Assembly (NCBI RefSeq): GCF_047121295.1
Contig: NZ_CP139447.1
Location: 5,580,001 to 5,644,000 of the forward strand
Direction: 5' to 3'
Source of the DNA: Longispora sp047121295
GTDB lineage: Bacteria; Actinomycetota; Actinomycetes; Mycobacteriales; Micromonosporaceae
Length of the DNA stretch: 64,000 nucleotides
Shown here: positions 7,917-17,032 of the stretch, piece by piece
Layout of the letters: each line of letters begins with the position of its first letter
Position numbering within the stretch: the first letter of the stretch is position 1
The notes under the pieces: model-generated
Told to the model about the DNA's origin: nothing
Databases searched by the model: none
The model's input: the letters and a program-made list of their open reading frames with translations, nothing else
Position numbers and translations under genes: made by a program

Positions 7917-8543
7917 TCAGACGCCGAAGAACGGCAGCGCCCCGGCCGGCAGCACGACGTCCACGCTCCCCGCGTGCCGCGCCGCCCACACCTCCCGGGT
8001 CATCCGCAGCCGCGCCATGTCGTCGGCCCCGTCCGCGCCGCGCGCGTGCCGCCGGACCCCGTTGTCGACGTACCCCACCGACCGGGACACGCCCAGCGAC
8101 GCCGCGTTGTCGTGCCAGGCCTCGGTCTCCGCGACCAGCGCGCCCAGCCCCTCGAAGGCCAGCGCCAGCACCGCCACCCGCATGGCCTTGCCGATCCCGC
8201 GCCCCCGGAACTCCGTCCCCAGCCAGGACGCCGTCTCCACCGTCCGCAGCGTTGCGAAGTCGGCCGCCTCCAGGTTCTGGGACCCGGCGAGGACCCCGCC
8301 GACCCGGACCGTGAAGTCCAGGCACCAGTTGTCGGGGCGCCAGTTGCCGAGGTTGCGCCAGTAGTACGTGTGCACGGCGCGGCCGGAGCGGCCCTCGGTC
8401 AGGCCGAAGGTGGGCAGCCGGGGGTCGATCTCGACGTCGGCGGGCATCAGGTCGGCCAGCGCCGGCAGGTCGGCGTCGACGGTCGGGGTGAGCACGATGT
8501 CGCCGACGGCGAGCCGGATGTCCAGGAACGGCCAGTAGGTCAT
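7917..8543 (-). CDS. GNAT-family N-acetyltransferase (RimJ/RimL-like)
   Basis: This 208-residue protein has the acetyl-CoA-binding GNAT motif A in WLGTEFRGRGIGKAMR (about residues 107-122), followed by NAASLGVSRSVGYVDNG, typical of RimJ-type acetyltransferases. It transfers acetyl from acetyl-CoA to an amine, possibly a protein N-terminus or small molecule. The ATG 8541-8543 start gives a standard length. It is the only gene in its unit. The acceptor is not predictable. Confidence 0.85.
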   Translation of the reverse strand: MTYWPFLDIRLAVGDIVLTPTVDADLPALADLMPADVEIDPRLPTFGLTEGRSGRAVHTYYWRNLGNWRPDNWCLDFTVRVGGVLAGSQNLEAADFATLRTVETASWLGTEFRGRGIGKAMRVAVLALAFEGLGALVAETEAWHDNAASLGVSRSVGYVDNGVRRHARGADGADDMARLRMTREVWAARHAGSVDVVLPAGALPFFGV

Positions 8544-8655
8544 GCCGGCATCGTCGCAGCCCGCGGGCCGGCCCGCACCCGAGAAAAGCCCGCCCGCCGC
8601 GCCGGAAGCCCGTGCGGGCCGCGCCCGGGGCCGGCGCCCGGCCCGCGTCGGGCAG

Positions 8656-9828
8656 CTAGCGCCGGAAGGCGCTCCGGTAGGCGGCCGGGGACACCCCGAC
8701 GACGCCGTGCAGGTGCTGGCGCATCGAGGTGGCGGTGCCGAAGCCGGCCCGTTCGGCGACCCGGTCGATCGGCAGGTCGGTGCTCTCCAGCAGCTCCCGG
8801 GCCCGCTCGACCCGCTGCGCCACGAGCCACCGGGCCGGGCTCAACCCGGTCTCCTCCCGGAACCGCCGGGTGAACGTCCGCACGCTCATCCGGGCGTGGT
8901 CGGCCATGGCCCGCAGGTCCAGGTCCCCGTCGAGCCGGGCCAGCGCCCAGCCCCGGGTCGGCCCGGTACTGGCGTCGCCGGTCTCCGGCACCGGCCGCTC
9001 GATGAACTGCGACTGCCCGCCGTCCCGCCACGACGGCACGACGCACCGCCGGGCGGCCCGGTTGGCGACCTCGCTGCCGTGGTCGGACCGGATCACGTGC
9101 AGGCACAGGTCGATGCCGGCGGCGACCCCGGCCGAGGTGAGCACCCGGCCGTCGTCGACGAAGAGCACCCCAGGATCAAGATCCACTTTTGGGTACCGCG
9201 CGCGGAACAGCTCCGCGTAGTCCCAGTGCGTCGTGGCCGGCCGCCCGTCGAGCAGCCCCGCCTCGGCGAGCACGAACGCTCCGGTACAGATGGACATGAT
9301 CCGCCCCGGGAACTCCCGCAGCGCCCGCAGCACCGGCCCGGGCGTCCCGCCGTCCTGGATCAGGGTCGACCGGCCGTGCACCCCCGGCACGATCAGGGTG
9401 TCCGCCGTGGCCAGCGCGTCGAGCCCCAGGTCGGGCACGACGGTGAACCCGCCGCCGGCGGCCCGGACCGGACCGAGGCCGACGGTGATCACCTCGTAGT
9501 ACGGCGCGCCCACCCCCATCGGGTCGGCGTCGTCCCACACCGCCCCTGGCGCCTCCCGCCCGGCCCGCCGCCCGCCACCACCCGGGCCCGCCATGGGCGT
9601 CCGGCCCCGGCCACGCACCTCGCCCCACGACCCACGGTCGGGTCCGCCGCCCGCCCCGTCGCCGCCCGACCGGCCAGGACCGCCGGCCCCGTCACGGTCG
9701 CCTCCGACACCGCCGGGCCCGTCGTCCGCCGGGCGGTGTCGGGCCGCGCCGAAGACCTGCGACGGCGTCCCCAGGTCGAACGCCACGAACATGTCCAGGG
9801 CGACGACGGCCACCCGGTGCGGTCTCAT
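8656..9828 (-). CDS. GlxA/FtrA-type AraC regulator (DJ-1/PfpI domain plus HTH) with a Gly-rich insertion
   Basis: This 390-residue regulator has an N-terminal DJ-1/PfpI-like amidase domain (RVAVVALDMFVAFDLG, then YYEVITVG; IMSICTGAFVLAEAGLLDGR) and a C-terminal AraC HTH pair (MSVRTFTRRFREETG; GVVGVSPAAYRSAFRR). Such proteins sense small metabolites and regulate neighbouring genes. Residues about 31-105 form a Gly/Arg/Asp-rich low-complexity block inside the first part of the PfpI domain, where homologues have only a short loop. It is divergent from the MFS gene at 9899, with a 70-bp shared promoter region, so it may control that exporter. Confidence 0.85.
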   Translation of the reverse strand: MRPHRVAVVALDMFVAFDLGTPSQVFGAARHRPADDGPGGVGGDRDGAGGPGRSGGDGAGGGPDRGSWGEVRGRGRTPMAGPGGGGRRAGREAPGAVWDDADPMGVGAPYYEVITVGLGPVRAAGGGFTVVPDLGLDALATADTLIVPGVHGRSTLIQDGGTPGPVLRALREFPGRIMSICTGAFVLAEAGLLDGRPATTHWDYAELFRARYPKVDLDPGVLFVDDGRVLTSAGVAAGIDLCLHVIRSDHGSEVANRAARRCVVPSWRDGGQSQFIERPVPETGDASTGPTRGWALARLDGDLDLRAMADHARMSVRTFTRRFREETGLSPARWLVAQRVERARELLESTDLPIDRVAERAGFGTATSMRQHLHGVVGVSPAAYRSAFRR

Positions 9829-9898
9829 GGCCCGATTCTTTCACACATTGGCTTTCAGGCCACTCCCCCGGCGGCCCGGGACGGCCCAGGATGACGGG

Positions 9899-11155
9899 GT
9901 GAGAACACCGCACCGCGCCTGGATCATCGCCGGCGTCATCCTGGTCGCCATCGTCGGGGCGGCCGGCTTCCGCGCCACCCCCGGGGTCCTGATCACCCCG
10001 TTACAGGAGGAGTTCGGCTGGTCGCGCAGCACGATCTCGGCGGCCGTCTCCGTGAACCTGCTGCTCTTCGGCCTCACCGCGCCGTTCGCCGCCGCCCTGA
10101 TGGAGAAGCTGGGCGTCCGCCGGGTGGTCGCCGGGGCGCTGGTCCTGGTCGCGACCGGCAGCGGGCTGACCGTGTTCATGACGACCAGCTGGCAGCTGAT
10201 CCTGTGCTGGGGCGTGCTGGTCGGCCTCGGTACCGGGTCGATGGCCCTCGCGCTCGTCGCCACCGTCACCGGCCGGTGGTTCACGCGGCACCGGGGCGTG
10301 GTGACCGGCGTACTGACGGCCGGCGGGGCCACCGGACAGTTGATCTTCCTGCCGCTGCTGGCGTACCTCGCGAAGGTGGACGGCTGGCGGGTCGCGGCGC
10401 TCAGCGTCGCCGGGTCCGCGCTCGCGGTCGCGCCGCTGGTCTGGTTCTTCGTCCGGGACCGGCCGCGCGACGTGGGCCTGCTGCCCTACGGGGCCACCGA
10501 GGAGCCGCCCGTCGTGCCGCTGGCCCCGGGCGGGGCTGCCCGGCGGGCGATCGGCGCGCTGCGCGAGGCGTCGCGTACCCGGTCATTCTGGTTCTTGGCC
10601 GGCGGCTTCGCGATCTGCGGGGCCAGCACGAACGGCCTGGTCGGCACGCACTTCATCCCGGCGGCGCACGACCACGGCATGGCGGAGACCACGGCCGCCG
10701 GGCTGCTCGCCCTGGTCGGGGTGTTCGACATCGCCGGCACGATCGTCGCCGGCTGGCTGTCGGACAGGATGGACTCCCGCAAGCTTCTCGCCTGGTACTA
10801 CCTGCTGCGCGGCCTGTCCCTCCTCGTCCTGCCCAGCCTCTTCTCGGCCAGCACCCACCCCAACATGCTGATCTTCATCGTGTTCTACGGCCTGGACTGG
10901 GTGGCGACCGTGCCGCCGACCGTCGCGCTGTGCCGGGAGGTGTTCGGCGAGGCCGGGCCGGTCGTGTTCGGCTGGGTGTTCGCCTCGCACCAGATCGGCG
11001 CGGCCTTCGCGGCGGTCGGGGCCGGCCTGATCCGCGACTCGTTCGGCCACTACGACACCGCCTGGTACGTGGCCGGCGCGCTGTGCTTCGTCGCCACGGC
11101 GTTTTCGCTGGGCGTCCGGGGAAAGAGCAGGAAACTGGTCGCGGCCACCGTCTAG
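9899..11155 (+). CDS. MFS transporter
   Basis: This 418-residue major-facilitator protein has about 12 membrane helices. It opens with AWIIAGVILVAIVGAAGF and shows the central FWFLAGGFAICGAST, resembling monocarboxylate/oxalate-type (OFA) MFS proteins. The GTG 9899-9901 start is preceded by a weak AGGATGACGGG site; a longer upstream frame would be antisense to the regulator. It is divergent from a GlxA-type regulator, its probable controller. An acetyltransferase follows nine bases later. Export of an organic acid or drug is inference. Confidence 0.85.
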   Translation: MRTPHRAWIIAGVILVAIVGAAGFRATPGVLITPLQEEFGWSRSTISAAVSVNLLLFGLTAPFAAALMEKLGVRRVVAGALVLVATGSGLTVFMTTSWQLILCWGVLVGLGTGSMALALVATVTGRWFTRHRGVVTGVLTAGGATGQLIFLPLLAYLAKVDGWRVAALSVAGSALAVAPLVWFFVRDRPRDVGLLPYGATEEPPVVPLAPGGAARRAIGALREASRTRSFWFLAGGFAICGASTNGLVGTHFIPAAHDHGMAETTAAGLLALVGVFDIAGTIVAGWLSDRMDSRKLLAWYYLLRGLSLLVLPSLFSASTHPNMLIFIVFYGLDWVATVPPTVALCREVFGEAGPVVFGWVFASHQIGAAFAAVGAGLIRDSFGHYDTAWYVAGALCFVATAFSLGVRGKSRKLVAATV

Positions 11156-11164
11156 GGTGAATTC

Positions 11165-11728
11165 ATGGTGAAACCCGACCTGCCGATCGAGACGGCACGG
11201 CTGCGCCTGCGGCCGTACGCAGCGGCCGACGTCCCCGACCTGTACGCCCTGGAGTCGCACCCCGAGGTCCACCGCTACCTCTACTCGGAGCCGCGCGACC
11301 TCACCCAGGTCGCCGAGCGCGCCTCGGAGCGCACCGACTGGGTCGCCTTCCGCGCGGAGGGCGACCAGTTGGCCCTGATCGTCGAGCTGAAGGAGACCCG
11401 GGAGGTGATCGGCAACGTGAACCTGCACTGGGTGAGCGAGACCCACCGGCAGGGCGAGATCGGCTACACCCTGCACCCCGACCACCACGGCCGGGGCTAC
11501 GCGAGCGAGGCCGCCGCCCCGCTGCTCAGGGTCGGCTTCGAGGACCTGGGCCTGCACCGGGTCATCGGCCGGCTGGACGGCCGCAACACGGCCTCGGCGA
11601 GGGTGCTGGAGAAGCTGGGCATGCGCCGCGAGGCGCACCTGGTGCAGAACGAGTTCGTCAAGGGCGAGTGGACCGACGAGGTGGTGTACGCGCTGCTGGC
11701 TAGCGAGTGGACCGGCGCTTCTTCCTGA
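11165..11728 (+). CDS. GNAT N-acetyltransferase (RimJ/RimL type)
   Basis: This 187-residue GNAT protein begins LPIETARLRLRPY and carries motif A HPDHHGRGYASEAA (about residues 112-125), then GRNTASARVLEKLGM, typical of ribosomal-protein or antibiotic acetyltransferases. It follows the MFS gene by nine bases and is probably cotranscribed. Its last 29 bases overlap the convergent gene on the other strand. The acceptor substrate is unknown. Confidence 0.85.
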   Translation: MVKPDLPIETARLRLRPYAAADVPDLYALESHPEVHRYLYSEPRDLTQVAERASERTDWVAFRAEGDQLALIVELKETREVIGNVNLHWVSETHRQGEIGYTLHPDHHGRGYASEAAAPLLRVGFEDLGLHRVIGRLDGRNTASARVLEKLGMRREAHLVQNEFVKGEWTDEVVYALLASEWTGASS

Positions 11729-12071
11729 CGCCCCAGAACACCATGCCCGCGATCACGGTGCCGACCAGGCCGAGGCACAGCCAGGTCATGAAGCCGGGGT
11801 ACGTGGACGAGGAGCCGCTGACGCCGGAGTGGTAGCCGCCGCCGGTGGACCGGTATCCACTGGAGCCGCCCGACCCGCTGTAGCCGCTGGACCCGCCGGA
11901 ACCGCTGGAGTGGCCGGTGCCGCCCTTGATCCCGGACGAGCGGCTGCCGCTCGACCTGCTCGCTCCGCTGGACTTGCTGCCGCCGCTCCCGCCGCCCTTG
12001 GCGTACGCGGTGGCCGGGAGGACCAACAGGGAGAAGTAGACGGTTGCGACGATGGCCGCGACTCTGCGCAC
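11700..12071 (-). CDS. Small secreted Ser/Gly-rich cell-surface protein
   Basis: This 123-residue protein has a signal peptide ending at about AYAKGG (residue 24), a Ser/Gly-rich low-complexity region (25-92), a single C-terminal membrane helix (about 94-113) and a basic tail KKRRSTR. This is a sortase-independent surface-anchor layout. It starts at GTG 12069-12071 behind GGGGGACAG. Its 3' end overlaps the acetyltransferase gene by 29 bp in convergent orientation. The composition suggests a disordered extracellular spacer; function is unknown. Confidence 0.7.
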   Translation of the reverse strand: MRRVAAIVATVYFSLLVLPATAYAKGGGSGGSKSSGASRSSGSRSSGIKGGTGHSSGSGGSSGYSGSGGSSGYRSTGGGYHSGVSGSSSTYPGFMTWLCLGLVGTVIAGMVFWGVRKKRRSTR

Positions 12072-12129
12072 CTGTCCCCCGGGGTGATCGACGACGAGGT
12101 TCCCAGAATGGGAGGCCCCGCCCGCCCCG

Positions 12130-12606
12130 TCAAGCGGCGGAACGGCCCGCGCTCGGCACGAGCGGCCCCGCCGCCGCCTCGGCCAGCCCGGCCTCGGCCA
12201 GCCGCCGGCAGGCGCGCTCCCAGGCCTGGGTGTCCTCGAGAACCAGATCGTCGGTGACCTTTCCCCAGCGGATGGTCAGGAAGTGCGCGAACTGGTTCAG
12301 GTAGGGCTCACCGGCCACAGTGCTCCGGATCTCGACGTGCGCGGTCAGGCGCTGCCGCCAGGGCGGCCCGGCGATGACGAGCTGGCGGATCTCGAAGCGG
12401 GGCGCGGGGAGCAGCCGCGCGAAGCGCTCGAACCAGCGCCGCAGGTCGTGCAGGCCGGTCAGCCGCGCGCCCAGCGGGGTGTCGCCGACGAAGGTCAGCG
12501 TGCAGTCGGCGGCGAACTGCGCCAGCAGGGCATCCAGGTCGCCGCGCTCGACGGCGTTCAGCCCCCGCCGGTACTGCCGGCGCGCCACCAGCGCTATCGG
12601 TCCCAT
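12130..12606 (-). CDS. SnoaL/NTF2-like protein
   Basis: This 158-residue protein has the NTF2-like cone fold: YRRGLNAVERGDLDALLAQF, then DCTLTFVGDTPLGARLTG and HDLRRWFERFARLLP. The family binds small hydrophobic ligands or acts as a cyclase or isomerase. I prefer ATG 12604-12606; a GTG 15 bases upstream is possible. It is divergent from a TetR regulator, and the shared 59-bp region contains two facing TTGACA-type operators, so TetR probably represses both genes. The ligand is unknown. Confidence 0.75.
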   Translation of the reverse strand: MGPIALVARRQYRRGLNAVERGDLDALLAQFAADCTLTFVGDTPLGARLTGLHDLRRWFERFARLLPAPRFEIRQLVIAGPPWRQRLTAHVEIRSTVAGEPYLNQFAHFLTIRWGKVTDDLVLEDTQAWERACRRLAEAGLAEAAAGPLVPSAGRSAA

Positions 12607-12627
12607 CGTGCGGCCCCCCACGCTAGA

Positions 12628-12672
12628 TTGACACTGTCAAGCAAGCATGGGACAGGAGATTGACAGTGTCAA
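12628..12672. promoter_or_regulatory. Paired TetR operator in a divergent promoter
   Basis: TTGACACTGTCAA (12628-12640) and TTGACAGTGTCAA (12660-12672) are exact reverse complements of each other, 19 bases apart. Each is itself a TTGACA-N-TGTCAA palindrome. The right copy overlaps the tetR start codon. On the minus strand the right copy also supplies a consensus TTGACA -35, with CATGCT 17 bases on, so binding would block the SnoaL promoter. Autoregulation is inferred. Confidence 0.75.
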
Positions 12673-13298
12673 GCACCCGGGGCGTCGGTGAGCACTACCA
12701 GGGCGATCTGCGGCGGACCCTGCTGGAGGCGGCGGGCACCCTGCTGGCGGAGGTGGGCGCCGAGGGGGTCAGCCTGCGCGAGGTCGCCCGGCGCGCCGGG
12801 GTGTCGCACGCGGCCCCCGCGCACCACTTCGGGGACCGGGCCGGGCTGTTCACGGCGCTGGCGACCGAGGGGTTCGAGCTGTTCGACGGGCACCTGCGGG
12901 CCGCCCTGGCCGACGAGCCCCGCGAGCCCTTCGACCAGTTGCCCGCGCTCGGCCGGGCGTACGCCGAGTTCGCCGAGGTGTACCCGGGCCACTTCGCCGT
13001 CATGTTCCGACCGGCGCTGATCCAGGTGGCCGATCCCGGGTTCGCCGCCGCGAGCGACGCCGCCTTCGAGACGCTGCGCCGGCACATCGAGCGGTGCCAG
13101 CGGGCCGGCTGGCACACCGGGGCCGACAACCAGGCGCTCGCGGCGGTCGCCTGGGCCCTGGCCCACGGCATCACGGCGCTGCGCGCCCAGGGCTCCCTGG
13201 CCCGGCACTACCCGGACATGTCCCTCGACGGCGTCGTGGCCCTGGTGGGCACGCTCCTCCATGAGGGACCCACCGGCCAGCCCGGCCAGACCACCTAG
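12666..13298 (+). CDS. TetR-family transcriptional regulator
   Basis: This 210-residue protein has an N-terminal TetR HTH (TLLEAAGTLLAEVG, then SLREVARRAGVSHAAPAHHFGDRAGL) and a C-terminal WHG-type ligand domain. The start is GTG 12666: the ribosome-binding site AGGAG (12654-12658) is seven bases before it, whereas TTG 12660 would be only one base away. The start codon lies inside an operator copy. It probably represses itself and the divergent SnoaL-like gene. The C-terminal tail is encoded within a short tandem repeat. Confidence 0.87.
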   Translation: MSSTRGVGEHYQGDLRRTLLEAAGTLLAEVGAEGVSLREVARRAGVSHAAPAHHFGDRAGLFTALATEGFELFDGHLRAALADEPREPFDQLPALGRAYAEFAEVYPGHFAVMFRPALIQVADPGFAAASDAAFETLRRHIERCQRAGWHTGADNQALAAVAWALAHGITALRAQGSLARHYPDMSLDGVVALVGTLLHEGPTGQPGQTT

Positions 13299-13344
13299 CC
13301 TGGCCAGACCGCCAGCCCGGCCAGACCTGCGGCCCGGCCAGGTC
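13281..13344. repeat. Short tandem repeat, four units of 17-18 bp
   Basis: The core CCCGGCCAGACC occurs at 13281 and 13316, with one-base or few-base variants at 13299 and 13333, giving periods of 18, 17 and 17. The array spans the end of the tetR gene and the space after it. Confidence 0.6.
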
Positions 13345-13401
13345 CGGGTGCCCGCGAGGCGGTGACGCCCCAGAAGGCGGCGGGGCGGGCGGGGCCACCC
13401 G

Positions 13402-14506
13402 TCAGGCGGTGTCCACCCACGTCACCGCGTGCGCCTCCGTCACGTCCGGGGTCTCCCACTTCGCGGCCAGCCGGCGCAGCACCGCCTCGGGCACCGGGGC
13501 CGGCCGGGCGGCGTTGCGGGCCCGGATGACGGCCGGCGGCGCCTCCAGCCCGACCAGCTCGACCCGGCCGCCGTACGCGGCGACGAGGCCGACGCACTGC
13601 TCGCGGAGCTGCCGGGTCACGTTCGTCGCGTTCCACACGAACGGCCGGCCGGCCCGCAGATGCTCGCGCGCCTCCCGCTGGGCCGCCGCCACGACCGGGC
13701 CCTGGCCGTCCGTGGGCTTCACCCCGAGCCGGGCGCGCACCGCGTCCAGGCTCACGACGGGTACGCCCGGGCGGTGCGCCGCGATCCAGTGGTCCTTGCC
13801 GACCCCGGGCAGACCGGACAGCACGGTGACGGTGAGCCGGGTGTCGTCGTAGGCGGGGTAGTCGGGGTCGCGGTCCTCCCTGCGGAAGTACTCGAACCGG
13901 GCGTGGTCGGACGGGAACGCGCGCGGGCCGTCGAGGCAGTGCTGTTCGGCGCAGTACTCGCGGTACAGCTCCACATTGTCCAGGAACTCGGCGGTGTCCG
14001 AGCAGGTGCGGCCGAGGATGTCGGCCGTGGCGAGGAGTACCAGATGGGAGTTCTTCGCCAACAGGCTGACCCGGAACGCGATCCTGCGCACGTCGGGGCG
14101 CTCCAGGGCCCAGAACGGGATCTGGTGGTGCCGGACAAGCGCGGCGACCGCCTCGCGGAACTCCCGGGGCGCGCCGCCCTCCCACAGCAGCCGGCGCGCG
14201 GTCAGCTCGCCGCGCCGGGAGTGGCCGTGCGCCGTGATCCGGCCGTCCTCCTCGCGGGTGCAGTCGGGCTTGGCGACGTCGTGCAGCAGCACGGCCGCGA
14301 ACAGCAGCTCCCGCTCGGCCGCCGGCAGCGCCCGCCAGCCGGGGAGGCCGGCCAGCGCCTCGCACGCCATCCGGGTGTGCACGGCCACGTCGCCCTCGGC
14401 GTGGTGGATCCGGTCCTGCGGCACGCCGACCAGCCGGCGCACCCAGTCGAACCGGGCCTCGATCGCGGCCCACGGCACGGTCCACGATGGACCGCTCGGG
14501 CAGAGG

Positions 14507-14517
<11 letters not shown>
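13402..14517 (-). CDS. HD-domain plus polynucleotide-kinase-like P-loop fusion (RNA end repair)
   Basis: This 371-residue two-domain protein has an N-terminal HD phosphohydrolase domain with His47, LLHD (His79-Asp80), His129/130 and an Asp in TADILGR (about 166). The C-terminal P-loop kinase shows GLPGVGKDHW (235-244), SLDAVR and WNATN, as in T4 Pnk-like 5'-kinases. Such fusions accompany RNA ligases: the HD part may process 2',3'-cyclic or 3'-phosphate ends, and the kinase phosphorylates 5'-OH ends. Its ATG 14515-14517 overlaps the RNA ligase stop by 11 bases, which shows coupling. End-healing activity is inferred from families and context. Confidence 0.85.
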
Positions 14518-15265
<748 letters not shown>

Positions 15266-15286
15266 TCCGTCAGTTTCGCACCCGCA

Positions 15287-15814
15287 TCAACGGGATTTCA
15301 GCTCCACAGCCAGGTCCACCATCTCGGGGAACTGCGGCCCGTCGGTGAGCAGCAGCACCTTCGCCTCGTCCAGGTCGACGACCCTGACCTCCAGGATGTG
15401 CTCGCCGTCGTCCGGGTTCGTCGGCCGGCCGTCCACGACCACGTCCGCGTGGCACCACAGCATGGCCCGCTCGGGATGCGGCTGCCACGGCTTGTACGGC
15501 TCCGGCCTGTCGCTGACGCACCGGTGCGCGCCGATCAGGCCCAGCGGCCCCGCCAGGGACACGCCGGCCTCCTCGCGCAGCTCCCGGGCCACACAGTCGA
15601 CGATGGACTCGCCCTCCTCCCGGGTGCCGCCCGGGAGGAACCACACGTCCCGGGTGTCCCGGCACAGCACGATCCGCTCGCCCACGAACGCCACCACGTG
15701 GATGTTCGTGACCAGCTCGTCGGGCACGGGCTCGGTGGTGAACACCGCGTCGATGCCGGCCCAGTCCCAGCGCTGCGGGGCGTGCAGCACCGGGTAGCGG
15801 GTCGCGTAGGTCAC
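15287..15814 (-). CDS. NUDIX hydrolase
   Basis: This 175-residue protein has a complete NUDIX box: G63, five residues, E69, seven residues, then RELREEAGV (77-85). It coordinates Mg2+ to cleave nucleoside diphosphates linked to another moiety. The start is GTG 15812-15814, overlapping the upstream cupin stop by four bases (GTGA). Longer frames would run antisense into that gene. Position in an RNA-repair operon hints at a nucleotide, cap or ADP-ribose by-product as substrate, but that is inference. Confidence 0.87.
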   Translation of the reverse strand: MTYATRYPVLHAPQRWDWAGIDAVFTTEPVPDELVTNIHVVAFVGERIVLCRDTRDVWFLPGGTREEGESIVDCVARELREEAGVSLAGPLGLIGAHRCVSDRPEPYKPWQPHPERAMLWCHADVVVDGRPTNPDDGEHILEVRVVDLDEAKVLLLTDGPQFPEMVDLAVELKSR

Positions 15815-16206
15815 GCCTCGGCCCCCCGGATGTCGCCCGGCGCCGCGACCCGGGTCAGCAGGACCTCCTTGTCCCACAACGGCCTCGCCGACTGCCAGGT
15901 CCCGCCGGGCACCACCGCCTGGAGCAGCTGGCCGCCCTCCAGGTCCGGGCCGAGCACGACCTCGGTCTCGTCGCCGGGCTTCTCGCCCGTGCCGCCGGTC
16001 CGCAGCAGCAGCGGCCCGCCGAGCTGCCACAGCCACACCGCGTCGGCGCGCGCCGTGTGCCACACGGACTCCTCGCCGGAGCGCAGCAGGAACTGGCCGA
16101 CCACCGCCAGGGGCGCGCCGTCGGCGGAGACCGTCGGGGAGGTCCAGGTGCGCCGGTACCAGCCGCCCTCGGGGTGCGGCTCCAGTCGGAGCTGCTCGAT
16201 GATCAC
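15811..16206 (-). CDS. Cupin-fold protein, DUF985 family
   Basis: This 131-residue single-domain cupin starts IIEQLRLEPHPEGGWYRRTW, typical of the DUF985 (Cupin_5) family, with WHTARADAVWLW supplying a putative metal or ligand His. The family is structurally a sugar-epimerase-like cupin with no firmly established reaction. It starts at GTG 16204-16206, directly next to the kinase-like stop, and overlaps the NUDIX start by four bases. It is clearly part of the five-gene unit. Confidence 0.82.
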   Translation of the reverse strand: MIIEQLRLEPHPEGGWYRRTWTSPTVSADGAPLAVVGQFLLRSGEESVWHTARADAVWLWQLGGPLLLRTGGTGEKPGDETEVVLGPDLEGGQLLQAVVPGGTWQSARPLWDKEVLLTRVAAPGDIRGAEA

Positions 16207-17004
16207 TCAGGTCGCCTTCCGCCAGGCGGTCACCAGGGACCGCACGCTGTCGAACCGCTGCTCCGGTTCCGGCCGGCAGGCGGTGGCGACCACGTCGAGC
16301 TGGTCCGCCGTGCCGCGCCACGCCGACTCGTCGTCCTCGCTGTCGAGGAGCGTCCGGAGGATCCGCCCCAGGGTGTACACCGTGGTCCGGATGTCGATCA
16401 CACTATCCGGTCTGTACGGGTACTCCTCAGGAGCCATCAGCCGTACGGCCCCCGACACCTGTTCGGTGGGCTTGAACGGCCCCGGCCGGTACTCGTCCAT
16501 GTCGCACAGCGCCATCGTGCCCGTGCCGAAGTCGTAGAGCAGCGCGCCCTCGTTGAGGTCCACGGCGACCAGCCCGGCCCGCTCCACGACCAGGTGCGCG
16601 TCGAGCACCCGGCCGAGAGCCCGCTCCACCTCGGGGACCGGGCGCAGCCGGAACCGGGCCAGCGCGCCCGCCGGGTCCCTTCTGGACTGTCCACGCTGGT
16701 GCAGCACCTCGCCGCGCTGCCAGGAGTACACCAGGGCCAGGGTCTCGCCGACCGTGATCGCGTGCCGCAGCGGCACGATCGCCGGGTGCCGGACCATGGC
16801 GTGGAACGCGACCGCCCGGCGCAGGGACGCGTCGGCCGCCGGGGTACGGGCGGTCTTCACGAACCAGCGCCGGGCGTCCACCTCGACCCCGTAGGCCACG
16901 CATCCGGAACCCTGCTGGTCGAAGGTGCGGAACACCTCCCCCACCCGGTCCAGGTAAGGCTCGACGGCGTCTACGGCGGCGATGTCCAGCAGGGGGTGCG
17001 ACAT
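16207..17004 (-). CDS. Degenerate protein-kinase-like protein
   Basis: This 265-residue protein resembles the protein-kinase fold. An N-lobe ends in RRWFVKTARTP (candidate ATP Lys), a hinge reads LALVYSWQRGEVL, and a C-lobe has LVAVDLNEGALLYDFG, LCDMDEYRPG, a MAPEE motif and DIRTTVYTLGRILRTLL. The HRD His-Arg is replaced by Val-Ala, the catalytic-loop Lys and Asn are absent, and DFG is replaced by DMD. It may be an atypical or inactive kinase that senses nucleotides. It heads the operon with the cupin, NUDIX, RNA ligase and HD-kinase genes. The ATG 17002-17004 start is preferred; one at 17022 is possible. Confidence 0.72.
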   Translation of the reverse strand: MSHPLLDIAAVDAVEPYLDRVGEVFRTFDQQGSGCVAYGVEVDARRWFVKTARTPAADASLRRAVAFHAMVRHPAIVPLRHAITVGETLALVYSWQRGEVLHQRGQSRRDPAGALARFRLRPVPEVERALGRVLDAHLVVERAGLVAVDLNEGALLYDFGTGTMALCDMDEYRPGPFKPTEQVSGAVRLMAPEEYPYRPDSVIDIRTTVYTLGRILRTLLDSEDDESAWRGTADQLDVVATACRPEPEQRFDSVRSLVTAWRKAT

Positions 17005-17032
17005 AGGCCAGCATCTTGCCATCTCGGACAGC

